Source of the DNA: Spinacia oleracea
Lineage: Eukaryota; Streptophyta; Magnoliopsida; Caryophyllales; Amaranthaceae
Direction: 5' to 3'
NCBI RefSeq assembly: GCF_020520425.1
Contig: NC_079488.1
Span: forward strand, 89,013,285-89,077,284
DNA: 64,000 nucleotides
Positions 1 through 10,432 of this stretch are shown piece after piece; the stretch's first letter is position 1; each line of letters opens with the position of its first letter. The notes under the pieces were generated by a model. It saw nothing but the letters and a program-made list of their open reading frames with translations. It was not told the DNA's origin and searched no databases. A program made the translations under genes and the position numbers.

Positions 1-151
1 GAATCATTTTATTCACACCTGCCGGAACACATAATTTGAATAAAATGCTTAATAAACATTGAATTATGCATGTATGCTAGAATTTAAGTTTATTAAGAGA
101 AACTGTGAATGGTTATTTATTTGTTTATTCTTTTCAATTGTAGTTTTTAAT

Positions 152-1326
152 ATGGCAAACAACAATTCATTCAACATTCGATCAATTCTCGAAAAGGAGA
201 AGTTGAACGGGAAAAACTTCCTTGACTGGCAAAGGAACTTGCAAATAGTTCTTATGCAGGAAGAAAAGGAGTATGTCCTAGATGAGGCGATGCCCGAAGC
301 TGCAGGCGACGGGGTCACTCAGGCAGCCCTCAATCGTTGGATTGATGCCAACAAGGATGTGAAATGTCTAATGCTCGCCACCATGAGTGCGGATCTGCAG
401 AAAACGTTCATCAACTCAGATGCTTTCACAATCATCAGTGAGTTGAAGAACATGTTCCAAGATCTGGCTCGAGTCGAAAGATTCGAGACTCATAGGCAAA
501 TTCTTGAGACCAAGCTTAAGAAAGGCGAGCCCGTAAGTCCACATGTTCTCAAAATGATTGGACTCATTGAGAATATGAGTCGGCTGGATCAGCAATTTTC
601 TCAGGAAATGGCTATAGACACCATCCTCCATTCTCTTCATAGCGGGTATGTCAGTTCAAACTGAACTACAGTATGAATAGTCTGGACAAAACGCTCACTG
701 AGCTTCACGGTATGCTGAAGACCGCTGAAAAGACACTCAAAAGTGATAAGCAGGATGTGCTTATGGTGCGTGGGGGCAAGTTCAAGAAATCTGGAAAGAA
801 GAGGAATGCTAAGAAAGGTGGCAACAAGGCCAGCCCAACTAAGCAAACTGGCGCCAAATCTGCAAAGAGGAAGGTCAGTCAACCCACTTCTGAATCCGAA
901 TGCTTCTACTGCAAGAAGAAGGGGCATTGGAAGAGAGATTGCTTGAAGCTAAAGGAAGATCAGAAGAACGGAACAGTCGTTCCATCTTCAGGTATTTTCG
1001 TTATAGACTGTATACTTGCTAATTCAACTTCTTGGGTATTAGATACAGGTTGTGGCTCACACTTATGTTCCAATCCACAGGGACTAAGAAGAAGTAGAAA
1101 GTTAAGCAAGGGTGAAGTCGACCTACGAGTGGGAAATGGAGCACGGATTGCTGCATTAGCCGTAGGAACTTACTATTTGTCGTTTCCCTCCGGGCTAGTT
1201 TTGGAACTGGAAGAATGTTTCCATGTTCCAAGTCTTACTAAAAACATCATTTCAGTTTCTTGCTTAGATGCTAAGGGATTTTCCTTTTTAATAAAAGACA
1301 ATAGTTGTTCGTTTTATTTTAAATAG
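152..1326 (+). pseudogene. copia gag and protease part (frameshifted)
   Basis: The likely start is the ATG at 152 (MANNNSFNIRS), because an AT-rich leader precedes it. The N-terminal part resembles copia gag (NFLDWQRNLQ-like core, here KNFLDWQRNLQIVL). It stops at 662-664. The gag reading resumes in another frame at about 655 (KLNYSMNSLDKTLTEL), so roughly one base was lost near 645-655. A CCHC zinc knuckle for RNA binding (CFYCKKKGHWKRDC) lies at about 902-943. The aspartic protease active site DTG (WVLDTGCGSH) lies near 1036-1065. A TAG at 1324-1326 interrupts the polyprotein after FYFK, although the same frame continues with recognisable copia sequence. This is a decayed polyprotein, not a host gene. 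Confidence 0.88.
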
Positions 1327-4107
1327 ATGTTTTATGGATCTGCTAGATTAGTCAATGGACTTTATTTATTAGATCACGACAAACAAGTATATAACATAAA
1401 TACCAAAAAGGCCAAAAAGGATGATCAGATCTCACCTATCTGTGGCATTGTCGATTAGGCCATATAAACTTGAAACGCTTAGAAAGACTTCAAAGGGAAG
1501 GAATTCTAGAACCATTTGACTTAGAGGATTATGGTAAATGCGAATCATGTTTACTTGGCAAAATGACAAAGCAACCTTTCTCTAAAGTTGGAGAAAGAGC
1601 AAATGAACTATTGGGTTTAATCCATACAGATGTATGTGGACCAATGAGTACAAATGCTAGAGGTGGTTTCAGCTACTTTATCACTTTCACTGATGACTTC
1701 AGTAGGTATGGTTACGTCTACCTAATGAAGCATAAGTCTGAATCCTTTGACAAATTCAAGGAATTTCAGAGTGAAGTAGAGAATCAATTAGGCAAGAAGA
1801 TTAAAGCACTGCGGTCTGATAGAGGCGGTGAATATCTGAGCTATGAATTTGATGACCATCTGAAAGAATGTGGAATTCTATCAGAGTTGACTCCTCCTGG
1901 AACACCACAATGGAACGGTGTGTCGGAACGGAGGAACAGAACCTTGCTAGACATGGTCAGGTCAATGATGGGTCAGGCCGAACTTCCATTAGAATTTTGG
2001 GGACATGCACTAAATACAGCTGCACTCACTATAAATAGAGCTCCGTCTAAAGCTGTCGAAAAGACTCCATACGAATTATGGTTTGGAAAGCCTCCAAATG
2101 TGTCTTTTCTTAAGATTTGGGGATGTGAAGTATACGTCAAACGATTAATTTCAGACAAACTTCATCCAAAATCTGACAAATGTATCCTTGTGGGCTATCC
2201 AAAGGAAACAAAGGGGTATTACTTCTACAATACATCTGAGAACAAAGTGTTTGTTGCTCGAGATGGTGTCTTTTTGGAGAAGGATCACATTTCCAAAATG
2301 ACAAGTGGGAGAAAAGTAGACCTCGAAGAAATTCGAGTCGAACAACAAACTCTAGAGAATGCTCAAGATGACATTCAGGATGAAACTCAGAGATCTTTAG
2401 AAGAATCCGGTGAGAATCATGGTCAATCTAGAAATGTTACCCCGCGTAGATCGCAAAGATATAGATCTCAACCGGAAAGGTACTTAGGTATTTTGACGAA
2501 CGAGAGCTATGACGTTCTATTACTTGAAAGTGATGAACCTGCGACTTACAAGCAAGCTATGACGAGCCCTAGCTCCAAGCAGTGGCAAGAAGCCATGCAA
2601 TCTGAATTAGACTCCATGTCTGAAAACCAAGTATGGGATTTGGTCGATTTGCCAGATGGCTACCAAGCCATTGGAAGCAAATGGGTTTTCAAACTGAAAA
2701 AGGACAAGGATGGGAAACTTGAAGTTTTCAAAGCTAGATTGGTCGCAAAAGGTTACAGGCAAGTCCACGGTGTGGATTACGATGAAACCTTTTCACCAGT
2801 TGCAATGCTAAAGTCTATTCGAATAATGTTAGCAATCGCTGCATATTACGATTACGAAATATGGCAGATGGATGTCAAAACTGCTTTCTTAAACGGCGTT
2901 TTAACAGAAACTGTGTTTATGACACAGCCTGAAGGTTTTGAGGATCCAAAGAATGCTAAAAAGGTATGCAAGCTAAAGAAGTCAATCTACGGATTGAAGC
3001 AGGCATCCAGGAGCTGGAATGTACGTTTTGATGAAGCAGTCAGTGACTTTGGTTTCATCAAGAACGCGGACGAATCTTGTGTATACAAGAAGGTCAGTGG
3101 GAGCAAAATTGCTTTCCTAGTATTATATGTCGACGACATATTGCTTATCGGAAATGACATTCCTATGTTGAACTCTGTCAAGATTTGGCTTGGGAAATGT
3201 TTTTCGATGAAGGATCTAGGAGAAGCACAGTACATATTGGGCATCAAGATTTACAGAGATAGATCTAAAAAGATGATTGGACTTAGTCAAAGCACTTATA
3301 TCAATAAGGTGCTTGATAGGTTCAAGATGGCGGACTCCAAGCGAGGCTACCTACCCATGTCTCATGGAATGACTCTAAGCAAGACTCAGTGCCCAAAAAC
3401 ACTTGATGAGCGTAGACGAATGAATGGGATTCCATATGCATCATTGATTGGTTCAATAATGTATGCTATGATATGTACACGCCCGGATGTTGCGTACGCA
3501 CTCAGTGCTACGAGCAGATACCAGTCAGACCCAGGAGAGGCGCATTGGACTGCTGCCAAGAATATTCTGAAGTACCTGAAAAGGCACAAAGATGACTTCC
3601 TGGTCTATGGTGGAGATGATGAATTAATTGTTAAAGGCTATACGGACGCAAGTTTCCAAACCGACAAAGATGATTTTAGATCACAGTCTGGGTTTGTCTT
3701 CTGCCTCAACGGAGGAGCAGTAAGCTGGAAAAGTGCTAAGCAAAGCACCATTGCGGATTCTACAACTGAAGCGGAGTACATTGCTGCACATGAAGCAGCA
3801 AAGGAAGCTATATGGCTAAGGAAGTTCATAGGAGAACTTGGTGTAGTCCCCTCCATTAAAGGACCAATAGCCCTGTATTGTGATAATAACGGAGCTATTG
3901 CACAGGCAAAAGAGCCTAGACACCACCAGAGAGTCAAGCATGTACTTCGTAGATTTCACCTTCTACGAGAGTTCGTTGAAAGAAAAGAAGTCGAGATATG
4001 GAACTGATGACAACATATCAGATCCATTAACTAAACCTCTGCCGCAGGCGAAGCACAACTCGCATACTGCAGCTATGGGAATCAAGCATATTGGAGAATG
4101 GCTTTGA
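1327..4107 (+). pseudogene. copia pol: integrase, reverse transcriptase, RNase H (frameshifted)
   Basis: After the stop at 1326 the frame continues as the pre-integrase domain, then shifts near 1425-1435 into the 1470-4007 frame (WHCRLGHINLKR). Integrase follows (GKCESCLLGKMTKQ, then the DDE core with HTDVCGP, SDRGGEY and NGVSERRNRT). The reverse transcriptase has MDVKTAFLNG and the catalytic YVDDILL near 3126-3146. RNase H has YTDASFQ and TEAEYIA. A second shift near 3985-4000 moves the C-terminus (DPLTKPLPQAKHN) into another frame, ending at 4107. With the gag lesions this gives at least four breaks, so the copy would need proteins in trans. Family identity is certain; the exact lesion bases are estimates. 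Confidence 0.93.
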
Positions 4108-4971
4108 TGTCTCTGTTTAATGTTTTAAAGTTTTAGAGTTTAAATCTTTGTAAAACATTATTGGTTAATCATTCACAATAAATGAAAAGAATTCATTTTT
4201 CCATTTAATTTGTGGTTTATTAAATGATGAGTCCCTTCAATTTGACGATATATTCAAGATAGACTGTCAGGACCAGTCCTGTGACTAAGAAATGTCTATC
4301 AAGTGAACTTGAATGTCAAAGGTTGAAAATGGTCCCTAATCGGAGTTTTCTATAAAATTGGACGCATAGAAAACGTTAGACGATTAGAATGCAAGATGAC
4401 TAGTAGTTCTGTTTCTTGAACTATGTGGACATGGCAATGTCATAATCATTTGCATAAATACTTACTTTGGGAAGACTAGTATCGGACAAGACCTATGAAA
4501 CTTTACTGTAAGAGATGAAAATCTGTCATAAGTAAATTTCATTAAATTATTAGACACTAAATCCTCAATACCTGAGTGATTTGAGATTACTTGTTTGAGA
4601 ACTGGTTGCTTTGACGTTGACCAACCGTCGCACCGTAAAAGGAGGCTATAAAGGCAACGCTCAGGTAATCACCTATCAAACGAAGTCTAATCTCAAGATC
4701 GCAAGATTGGGATTGTCCTCCCATAAACCGGGATGAGATGCTTAAAAGTTGTACAAGGCCACTCGGAGAGCTAGAAACTGTGAAATGCATGGCCGTGCTC
4801 GGATGAATCATAGGCTATGATTATCTGTTTATTTGATCAGTTGAACTCTGAAACCGAGGAACACCTCTGGACATAATAAGGATGACAACTCTTACCTTAT
4901 GTTCAAGAGCAAGCATCGAGCGACAAAGGAATTAGGAAATGCACACTTGTCCCTAAGGACAAGTGGGAGAC
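4108..4971 (+). other. copia 3' untranslated region before the LTR
   Basis: This non-coding stretch runs between the RNase H stop and the LTR. It ends with the polypurine tract GGACAAGTGGGAGAC just before 4972, which would prime plus-strand DNA synthesis. No credible open frame is seen. Confidence 0.7.
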
Positions 4972-5284
4972 TGAAGGAAATAATGCCCTTGGTCCAAGTA
5001 TGCATTCTATGTTAAGTCTAATAAATGCGGTTCAGTATTAATTAACAAGTTAATAATTCAGTGAGATCAAGTGAGCTGAATGCCTAGCTAGAGGCCGCTT
5101 CAGTTCAAGTGGAATTAATGATATTAATCCACAGCTTACTCTTGACTGAACCCGTAGGGTCACACAAATAGTACGTAAACGGATCAAGTATTTAATGGCA
5201 TTAAATACTCCATCTATGAATATTCGGAACCAACGGATCTTGGTTTCAGTGGGAGCTAAGATCGTCACAGGCAAGAAATGAATA

Positions 5285-5605
5285 CTCCGGAAACGATGAT
5301 ATTGCCGGAAACGGAAATATGGATCGTATCGGAAATATAAATATTATCCAAGTCGTAGATGTTGCCGGAAACGGAAACATGGTACGTATCGGAAAATATT
5401 ATCGGAAATGGAAATATTGCCAGAATCGGAAATATTGCCGGAAACGGAAATATTGTCAGAATCGGAAATATTACCGGAATCGGAAAATAATTCCGGAAAC
5501 GGAAATATTAAATATTTGTTCGAAACGGAAATTAATTCCGGAATCGGAAATATTAAATATTGTTCGTATCGGAAATGAATTCCGGAATCGGAAAATTTAA
5601 TCGGA
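5285..5605 (+). repeat. CGGAAATATT-type degenerate tandem repeat in the copia LTR
   Basis: Short motifs of the form GGAAACGGAAATATTGCC and GGAATCGGAAATATT follow one another for about 320 bp with variable spacing. Many contain TTCCGGAA-like palindromes. The array lies in U3 about 400-700 bp before the TATA box. Confidence 0.8.
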
Positions 5606-6016
5606 AGCGCATCGTACGAATAAGCATCGGACGAGGCCTGCCGGACGAGGCCCAGCACGAAGCCAGGCCATCGCCCAGCAAGCCAAGTGCGCCGCACAAA
5701 CAGCCACGCCAGGCCCAGCGCAAGGCCAGGCCCAGCAGGCTGCGCAGCGCGCACAGCGCGCACAGCACGCGCAGCGCGCAGCGCGCGCGGGCGCTGCGTG
5801 GGCTGCTGCTCGCGCGCACGCATGGGGTCCATCGTGGCAGCCGTGCGTGTGTGTGCAAGTGTTTGTGTTCGTGCACGTTTCCTAAAACATGCAGAGTTCG
5901 GTTAATGATTAAATTCCTATTTCTATTTGATAAATTAATTAAATTAGAGTTCTTGTAGGATTCTAGGTTTAATTAATTTGTATCTGAATAGGATTTCGAT
6001 TCCCTTTCCATACCCC

Positions 6017-6024
6017 TATAAATA
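6017..6024 (+). promoter_or_regulatory. TATA box of the copia LTR
   Basis: TATAAATA follows a C-rich stretch (CCCC) and is followed by GAGGCTAGGG. This is a usual LTR promoter layout, with the R region expected about 30 bp downstream. Confidence 0.7.
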
Positions 6025-6379
6025 TGAGGCTAGGGCTCACAATTTATAACAAGTTTTCAAAGTATTCAAAGTGAGTTTTTGAGAGAAAATTCAAACACAC
6101 ATCTTGCTCAAATTGCCGAAATTTTCTAGTACCTTAAGGGCGATTCTAGTTGGTCAATCTTAAGGCGGATCCGGACGTGCTGTGGACTATCTACGGAGGG
6201 ACGACACTTGGAGTCCTAAAGACTTGTTCTTGTTCGGTTCGGGCGCAGCTAGGGAGGGCACGCAACAAAGAGTATGCATCTAAATTATGCTATATGATTA
6301 TGTGTAAATAATATGTTGTCCTGGGTTAATGGTTGTTTCCGCATGATCTATGTAATGTCATATGTATCATAACCTAACA

Positions 6380-9204
6380 CTTCGGCCCCGATCCTCTCAG
6401 CCGACTCCCTAGCCTCACGACTGTACTGAAGGTACAGTTGCTTGACCTCCACCAGCTCGGCGAAGAGCTGCCCAGCCTTCTGGTCCAAGATAGGGATATC
6501 ACGAGCATAAGCCTCCTGATATCTCCTCAGTTGTCTCTCCTCAACCGAGCTACACTCGGAAGCGAACGAGGACCAGAAAACAGCCTGGGAAAGAAGAAAA
6601 GATGAGAAAAGATGAGGAAAGAAGAAAACAACAAACCAAAAACGGAACTCAAAACAGAATTTCCAACACTTACCTCATTCAGATAATATTGGGCCATCAT
6701 AGCTGGGTTCCTCTCCTCAGCTCCAGGAACCCTCCACTGCGGGTTGGCCCGAAGAAGATTCTCCCGTGCAGCTTCGGGACCCACCAAAGATCCCACGTGA
6801 GCCATGGGGTTCTCCCCCAAAACCGGAGCTCTAGCATAGCGAGCCATCGCCTCCCTTACCTCCTCGGGGATCCGTTTCAGCGGAACATCCGAGCAAGGGT
6901 CAGCGTGGATCAGTCTATCCAGGGCCGAGGTCGAAGTAGAGCCCAAAGTCGAGTGGCGCCTCTTCCTCGTCAGACCCTGCTCGGGTTGCTCCTCCTCAGC
7001 AGAAGGGACCTCCTTCTCAGCTTCGGGAACCTCTATGTGAGCTTCGGCGAGATCCACCATCTCCTTATCTGGACTTTTCTCCCTTTCGAGAGAAACGTCA
7101 GCAGATTCCTCCTTCTGCTCGGCCACAATAGGGACATCCGAGCCAGGAACAAGGTCGGCTTCAATCGCCTCCATCACCTTGGTTATATCCTGGATCTCGA
7201 TCCCTAAAGCAGCAGACGGCTTCAGCGGAGAGGGGATGGTATCTTCCTCAGCCAACGGTTGGTCCACGGGCGGCGGTTCCGCAACCACCACACTCTTCAA
7301 CTTCTGCCCTGGCAAGGGCATGAAGTGAAGGAGATTTTTGGGAGGAGGCATGACTTCCGAAACCGCTTCCTACAGGGCAAACGCTCAAAGGTCAGTTTCG
7401 GAAAAAGAGAGAACGGACTACAAAAAGCTCCAAGTCAGAACAAATACCTTCTCCGAGGACTGAGAAGCCTTCGCTTTCTTCGGATGCGCGGAAGGCCTCA
7501 AAAGAGTGCTACCCTTCCTTTTGCGCTGATCCTAAACAGAGGAGACCAAGGGTCAATAAATGTAAAAGAAGAAAAAGGAAGGAATAAAGAAAAAAACCGT
7601 GAAGTACCCGGTTCCTAGATAAAGAGATATCTATCCGAGCCGGAGATGAAACCGAAGGAACGGCACGCGGCACAGCGTCAGTCCCAGGACCCTAAAAAGA
7701 TGGTCCAGGACCAAGACGTTAGCCGACGGCCAACCAGAAAGAAAGACAAACAAAAGACTTCGAGATATAGAAACACTCACCGGATCCGAGGTTGTCCTCA
7801 AATCAGGGAGCACGACCTTCACTGGAACAGCTTCGGGAGAAGAGGCAGAATCCCACGGATCAGCTCGAACTTCAGATATCCGAGCGACACCCGACGGAGA
7901 CAGCACGTAATCCTTCAAGCGAGGATTACGAGGATTCTCTTTTCCGAACTTGTAATCAGGAGCCGAGTCGTGAATGGTCTTCAGATCCAAAGAAATGCCC
8001 AAGACCACAGGATCAACGCAGCTAAAGCCGTACTCTGCAGAAACAAAGCACAAAACAAAGTCAATAAAACGAGACAAAAAGGAGGAGGACAAACTTACTA
8101 AAGCACGGTCCCAGCCGAAAGACACCTACCCCTGTCAAAAATCCTGCTGAGACCGGCAACAGCAAGAATGTCCTCCCGCAAGATATAGTTGAGGTTCGGG
8201 AGCCAGTTGGACGGCAGTTTGTAGTTGTCCTCCCGAGCCAAAAACCACTGGAGGAGATCCACGTAGTGGTGATGGTTCCGATCCGGAGCAGCCACGCTTC
8301 GCATATCAGGATCAGGAGTCACAAACCACTTCGGAGGGCGGTAAAAATGTGGATGCTTCGGATCTGTCGGCACACGAACGAACAACCACTCCGTCTTCCA
8401 ATTATGATCAGAGCTGAGGTAAGGGTAGGCCGTAATGTAGTTCGGCTCCCCCTTCCTTCGGGATCTTTTGTTGATGATGGTCCACCAACCATACCCATCC
8501 CCCTTGGAAGCGTGGTTGAAAGACAGATCGTGCAGATCCCGAAACACGGCAACAGAGCATGGAAAGTTAATAAAATCGCACACCCATCTAAATCCGATGA
8601 TGTGCCTCATAGATTTGGGGGTAAGCTGGGCCAAACTGATGTTGTACGACACCAGGAGCTCGGAAACGAAGGGATCCAAAGGAAAGCGGAGACCGTTCTC
8701 CAAATGATGAGTATACACAGAGATGAACCCCCTCGGCGGATGAGTCACCCGAGGACGCTCCTGGTCGGGAAGCTCGCACCAGTACCCCAAGGCGTGCTGG
8801 ATTCCGTATAACTCTTCGGCCCTCCGATGGTAGTTCCCCAGCTTCGCCTCCACCAACCAGTCACCACTGACCGATTTTTCCAAAGGACCATCGATCTTAG
8901 TGGTCTCATGCAGAATCGGGGCATACTTGCCCTGCGGATCAGCTTCAGTCCAATGAACTGGAAACTCAGGGTAAGAGCAGCGCACACCCGAAGAACCAGC
9001 TTTCTTACCAGAAGTTGCGCGTTCAGACACGCTAGACCCGCCAACAACATCATCTTTGGAAGCATCCCAACCAGTCGAACGCCTCTCCACCGGCCTCTCC
9101 GAAGGCCGACCCCTCGAAGTTTTCGGTAACCTTCCCGAAGGCACGTTCTCCCTCTCACTAGAGGAGCCAACGACGAACTTGCTCTTGCCCCTATTCTTTG
9201 CAAT
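6380..9204 (-). pseudogene. antisense extra gene of Tat/Retand element (Transposase_28-like protein, truncated, 6 exons)
   Basis: Consistent splice sites give exons 8130-9204, 7781-8034, 7608-7691, 7448-7531, 6674-7369 and 6380-6584; every junction keeps the frame. Exon 1 encodes the region found in plant 'putative gypsy type transposon' proteins (Pfam Transposase_28): NGLRFPLDPFVSELL, LAQLTPKSMRHIIGF, NWLPNLNYIL. Exon 5 is acidic and Pro/Glu-rich. Exon 6 starts a coiled-coil-like Glu/Gln-rich stretch and is cut by the copia insertion. The expected first codon reads ATT (9202-9204) followed by AKNRGKSKF, so the start appears lost or lies elsewhere. The protein's function is unknown; it is not a demonstrated transposase. 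A homologue sits at 38355-41455. Confidence 0.82.
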
Positions 9205-9458
9205 GGCCGCGAATTCTCGGTCTAGGGTTGAGATTGAGGGGTAGAAGGAAAAACGAAGAAAAAAGGAGAATTCAGAAACAAATTACCTTTTTCCGAAGCG
9301 GAATTCGCCGATAAAACGAACGACACAAGTTCCCGAAGTCTAAAGTTGGCCGAATTTCGTAGATCTGAAGAGACAAATTGCACTGCGATCGCCGGAATTT
9401 AGAGAGAGAATGGGTTTGAAAGAAGGAGTAAAAAGTTCGAAAAGAGCAAAGCACCCCG

Positions 9459-9466
9459 TATTTATA
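9459..9466 (-). promoter_or_regulatory. TATA box for the antisense extra gene
   Basis: On the minus strand CTATAAATA lies about 250 bp upstream of the coding start. A CT-rich leader follows, then a probable 5' UTR intron (donor GTAATTTG at 9286, acceptor near 9221). This suggests the antisense gene is driven by its own promoter and not by the LTR. Confidence 0.55.
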
Positions 9467-9641
9467 GAAAAGAAAAGGGGCGCATCAACTTCCTCAACCC
9501 ACGATCTCCACGACACAATACAACTCCCAACACTTGTCATCAATGCAAATCATCCCTTTTCGAAAAAGAGAGGGAACTTTCGGACTTCTGACAGCTGGAA
9601 ACCCACCCATTTAATTCTAAATGGACCGGGTCTGGGGGGCA

Positions 9642-10062
9642 TGTTGTTTGGGCTCCCAATTGATTCTCAATTGGGCCACTAAGTCCAAAGCCCAATGGCT
9701 CTAAACAAACAGCATCAAACCTACCAATGGCTAGTCAGCCATCCATCAAGGCCCAAGGCCCAAAAGCAATAAATGACCTATGGGCATTTATTATGCAAAC
9801 ACTATAAATAGGCCGCCAAGGCTCACACCTCAAGGTACGTCCAATTTATCGCCTTAAGACTACTCTTCTAGAGAACTTCTCTCTAGAATCCGAGCATCGT
9901 TCTTACTTAGGCATCGGAGGGGCTTTCCTCGGAAACACCCCCGAGGCTAGTGACTTTGCTCTTGTGCAGGTGAATTCGGACTCTACTCATTCAAACAATC
10001 AAGATCTTCAACACATACAAAAGGGCCTTCATTCGAAGCCCATTGTTTCCATATTTACAACA
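9642..10062 (+). repeat. 3' LTR of the Tat/Retand-type element (421 bp)
   Basis: The LTR has matching 6-bp ends TGTTGT...ACAACA. A TATA box (TATAAATA) lies at 9803-9810, followed by CTCACACCTCAAGG. The polypurine tract abuts its left end. It ends about 370 bp upstream of the next gene's start codon. Confidence 0.82.
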
Positions 10063-10432
10063 CCGGAACACTTTGTTTTAATTAAGTAATATTTTTGGCG
10101 GCCATTTATCGTGGAGAGAAGAAAACAGAGGAAGAGCTGAGGCCTGAGAGAGACTGCAAGTTTGACACAGCTGACAGCTGATTCCCTTTATACGCGGTTT
10201 TCTCTCTCCTCTTTCATCCAATTTTAGGAGGAACTACCAAACCCAAAAAAATTCCCAGAAAAATTAAAAATTTAGAAAACAAAAAAATAAAATTGAAAGG
10301 GAGGGAAGAGCAGCTATTGATAAGATTGAAGGACGTGACAAAAAAATCAAATATTGCCGATCAATTAATTTTCTGATTGATCGGTCTATAATTTGAACTA
10401 CTCACCTCAATTATCTGCAATTCTTCTGAAAA
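10063..10432 (+). promoter_or_regulatory. promoter and 5' UTR of the LLG-type gene
   Basis: This short region lies between the retroelement end and the start codon. It holds CT-rich stretches (TCTCTCTCCTCTTTC at about 10199-10215) typical of plant leaders. CTTTATAC at about 10186 is the best TATA-like word. Any farther upstream promoter elements were displaced by the retrotransposon. Confidence 0.45.

Larger units (their letters stand above)
1..6379 (+). mobile_element. Ty1/copia LTR retrotransposon, interior plus 3' LTR (5' LTR outside window)
   Basis: The order gag, protease, integrase, reverse transcriptase, RNase H defines Ty1/copia. A polypurine stretch (GGACAAGTGGGAGAC) precedes an LTR that starts TGAAGGAAATAATG at 4972 and ends CCTAACA at 6379. 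The first ~150 bases are leader; the 5' LTR lies left of the window. The base after the LTR lies within an exon of a Tat/Retand antisense gene, so this element inserted into an older retrotransposon; CTTCG at 6380-6384 would be the right target duplication. Frameshifts and stops in gag and pol mean the copy is not autonomous. The copia lineage was not assigned. Confidence 0.93.
4972..6379 (+). repeat. copia 3' LTR (1408 bp)
   Basis: It begins TGAAGGAAAT directly after the polypurine tract and ends CCTAACA. It has three zones: AT-rich U3, a block at about 5285-5605 of repeated CGGAAATATT/CGGAATCGG motifs, and a very GC-rich block at about 5630-5870 full of GCGCAGCGCGCAC-type words. A TATA box lies at 6017-6024, with transcription expected near 6050. 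Open frames across the GC-rich block on both strands are by-products of composition. The partner LTR is not in the window, so age cannot be judged. Confidence 0.88.
6380..10062 (+). mobile_element. Tat/Retand-type Ty3/gypsy retrotransposon, 3' part
   Basis: The right end is an LTR (9642-10062) that begins TGTTGT, ends ACAACA and is preceded by the polypurine stretch GGGTCTGGGGGGCA, so the element points to the plus strand. Its interior carries a multi-exon gene on the opposite strand. That gene is homologous to the one in the complete element at 36612-49161. An antisense extra ORF next to the 3' LTR is a described trait of some Tat-lineage (Retand-like) elements. The left part, including gag-pol, is cut off by the copia insertion at 6379/6380. 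Confidence 0.85.

Noticed and set aside
5344-5958. Overlapping open frames of 100-160 residues on both strands in the copia LTR
   Set aside because: They come from the GC-rich and CGGAAA-repeat composition and have no domain or leader.
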